Shown here: positions 5,647 to 6,677 of the stretch, piece by piece
How the letters are laid out: every line of letters starts with the position of its first letter
Numbering within the stretch: the first letter of the stretch is position 1
NCBI GenBank assembly: GCA_949500635.1
Contig: CATAWQ010000030.1
Location: 1 to 6,677, forward strand
Source: an uncultured Mycoplasmatota bacterium
GTDB taxonomy: Bacteria; Bacillota_I; Bacilli_A; Mycoplasmatales; Mycoplasmoidaceae
DNA length: 6,677 nucleotides
Direction: 5' to 3'
Notes under the pieces: generated by a model
The model's database searches: none
Told to the model about the DNA's origin: nothing
The model's input: only the letters and a program-made list of their open reading frames with translations
Made by a program: the position numbers and the translations under genes

Positions 5647-6677
5647 TACTTCAAGTTGATGGTAAACCACCATTGGTTAATAAATATGAAAGCAATTGAT
5701 CGCTATCATGCTGATCATCAATTGGATCTGTTACAGTTACTGTTCCCCCAGTTGGACAAACATCACTAAATAAACTTGAATCTAAACTAGTTGTACCTTG
5801 TCATGCATTTCATGTAATACTGCTTAAGTTTGAACATCCATCAAAAACATAAGACTGAATTGTTGTTAAACTACTTGGGAAAATTATAAAACTTAATGCT
5901 GAACAATTACGAAAAGCATAATCATTAATTGATGATAAATCAATACAATTTGATAAATCTACTCAAGACAATGCAGAGTATCGAAAAGCAGATTGGCCTA
6001 TTTTTTCTAAACTACTTGAGAAATCCACAGAAGTTAACGATGAGCAATAATCAAAAGTATAATTATCAATTTGTGTTAAATTTGTACATCTTGATAAATC
6101 TACAGAATTTAATCCTGAATGACTAAAAGCATCATCACCAATACTTGTTAAACCACTTGGGAAAGTTACAGAAGTTAATCCTGTGCAGCCATAAAAAGCA
6201 TATTGACCAATTGAAGATAAATTAATTCAAAAATCTATTGAAGTTAATGAAGAACAATGATAAAAAGCTCTATCTGCAATTTTTGTAACATTAGCAGGAA
6301 TTACAATATCTCCACAAGCTAAACATCCTATAACTTTAGATGAATTATTCCAAGAAGTTGTTCATTTTTTTCCAGAAATTACTGCTTTTCCTTTTGGCCC
6401 TAATTGTTCAACGTGGTAATAATCATTATCAATTTTTATATCTTTAATTGATAGACATTCTTTAAAAGCAGATGATGAAATACTTGATAAATTTATGCAT
6501 TTTGAAAAATCAAGAGAAGTTATTGATTTACAATTAGTAAAAGCCTCAAAATTAATTTTAGATAAATTTGTACAATTAGAAAAATCAATTGAATTTAATT
6601 CAGAACAACTTGCAAATGCTCCATCATTAATTGATGATAAATCAATACAATTTGATAAATCAACTGAAGTTAATGAA
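5639..6677 (-). CDS. BspA/LRR_5-type repeat surface protein, C-terminal 345 aa (N-terminus outside window)
   Basis: About eleven leucine-rich repeat units of some 22-25 residues follow the pattern SLTSVDFSxxLxxIGxxAFxxC, typical of BspA-like LRR_5 and related mollicute repeats; examples are SSLTSVDFSSSLEKIGQSAF and TGLTSVTFPSGLTSIGDDAF. The array is interrupted once, around 6290-6450, by a segment containing VEQLGPKGKAVISGKKW and GCLACGD. After the last unit a tail reads SITWNAWQ, then CPTGGTVTVTDPIDD, and ends NGGLPSTWSKA, related to the tail of the neighbouring lipoprotein. Six Trp codons are TGA and one is TGG, so a standard-code reading breaks it into fragments. Tandem stops TAA TAA are followed by a hairpin terminator. 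The start, any signal peptide and the promoter are not visible. It is probably a surface adhesin-like protein; the ligand cannot be predicted. Confidence 0.88.
5921..5959. repeat. 39-bp exact direct repeat inside the long LRR gene (copy 1)
   Basis: Identical over 39 bases to 6623-6661. It encodes the DLSNCIDLSSIND portion of a repeat unit in both places. The copies are 702 bp apart (234 codons), so recombination between them would stay in frame. Confidence 0.9.
6145..6164. repeat. 20-bp segment shared between the two LRR genes (copy 2)
   Basis: Identical to 5101-5120, in the same frame and repeat-unit phase. It encodes FPSGLT within LTSVTFPSGLTSIG. Confidence 0.8.
6623..6661. repeat. 39-bp exact direct repeat inside the long LRR gene (copy 2)
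   Basis: Second copy of the repeat at 5921-5959. Exact identity over 39 bases, including synonymous positions, contrasts with the divergence of the other units and suggests a recent duplication or conversion. Confidence 0.9.

Noticed and set aside
5929..6126. 65-aa plus-strand frame opposite the long LRR gene
   Set aside because: The minus strand is continuously open with repeat periodicity; the plus frame is Asn/Leu-rich noise from the repeat complement.

Overview
The window comes from a strongly AT-rich mollicute-type genome that reads UGA as tryptophan. At least twelve in-frame TGA codons lie inside otherwise intact genes. Several fall where the protein family has a conserved Trp, such as PyrE PFTWASG, the PurD C-terminal Trp and the LRR-protein tails. 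A lipoprotein with a Cys-30 lipobox, BspA-type leucine-rich repeats and a 20-nt homopolymer in its promoter also fit Mycoplasma/Spiroplasma-like bacteria. The species cannot be fixed from this sequence.

Layout. Positions 1-689 (minus) hold the N-terminal 229 residues of CarB, the large subunit of carbamoyl-phosphate synthase. It lies 29 nt downstream of pyrE (719-1360, minus), so pyrE-carB looks like one pyrimidine transcription unit. A 137-nt divergent intergenic region follows. It carries a strong Shine-Dalgarno for pyrE, a candidate -10 on each strand, and a 10-bp-arm palindrome overlapping the -10 of the rightward operon. Then come purN (1498-2094), purH (2097-3602) and purD (3605-4852). 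Each junction is a stop codon, two T residues and ATG. The N-H-D order matches the tail of the Bacillus pur operon.

The right part (4874-6677, minus) carries two paralogous BspA/LRR_5-type surface proteins. One is a short complete lipoprotein (213 aa), and the other is a long protein (at least 345 aa) whose N-terminus lies beyond the window. The upstream gene ends in an intrinsic terminator. The short gene has a promoter whose -35/-10 spacer consists mostly of an A20 tract, the layout expected of a slippage-driven phase-variable surface antigen. DNA repeats shared within and between the two genes suggest duplication and recombination.

Together the left half makes nucleotides from PRPP. PyrE and CarB serve UMP synthesis. 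PurD, PurN and PurH catalyse the glycinamide-ribotide ligation, the first formyl transfer and the last two steps to IMP. This biosynthetic capacity is unusual for UGA-Trp mollicutes, most of which rely on nucleobase salvage. The right half is a variable cell-surface locus.
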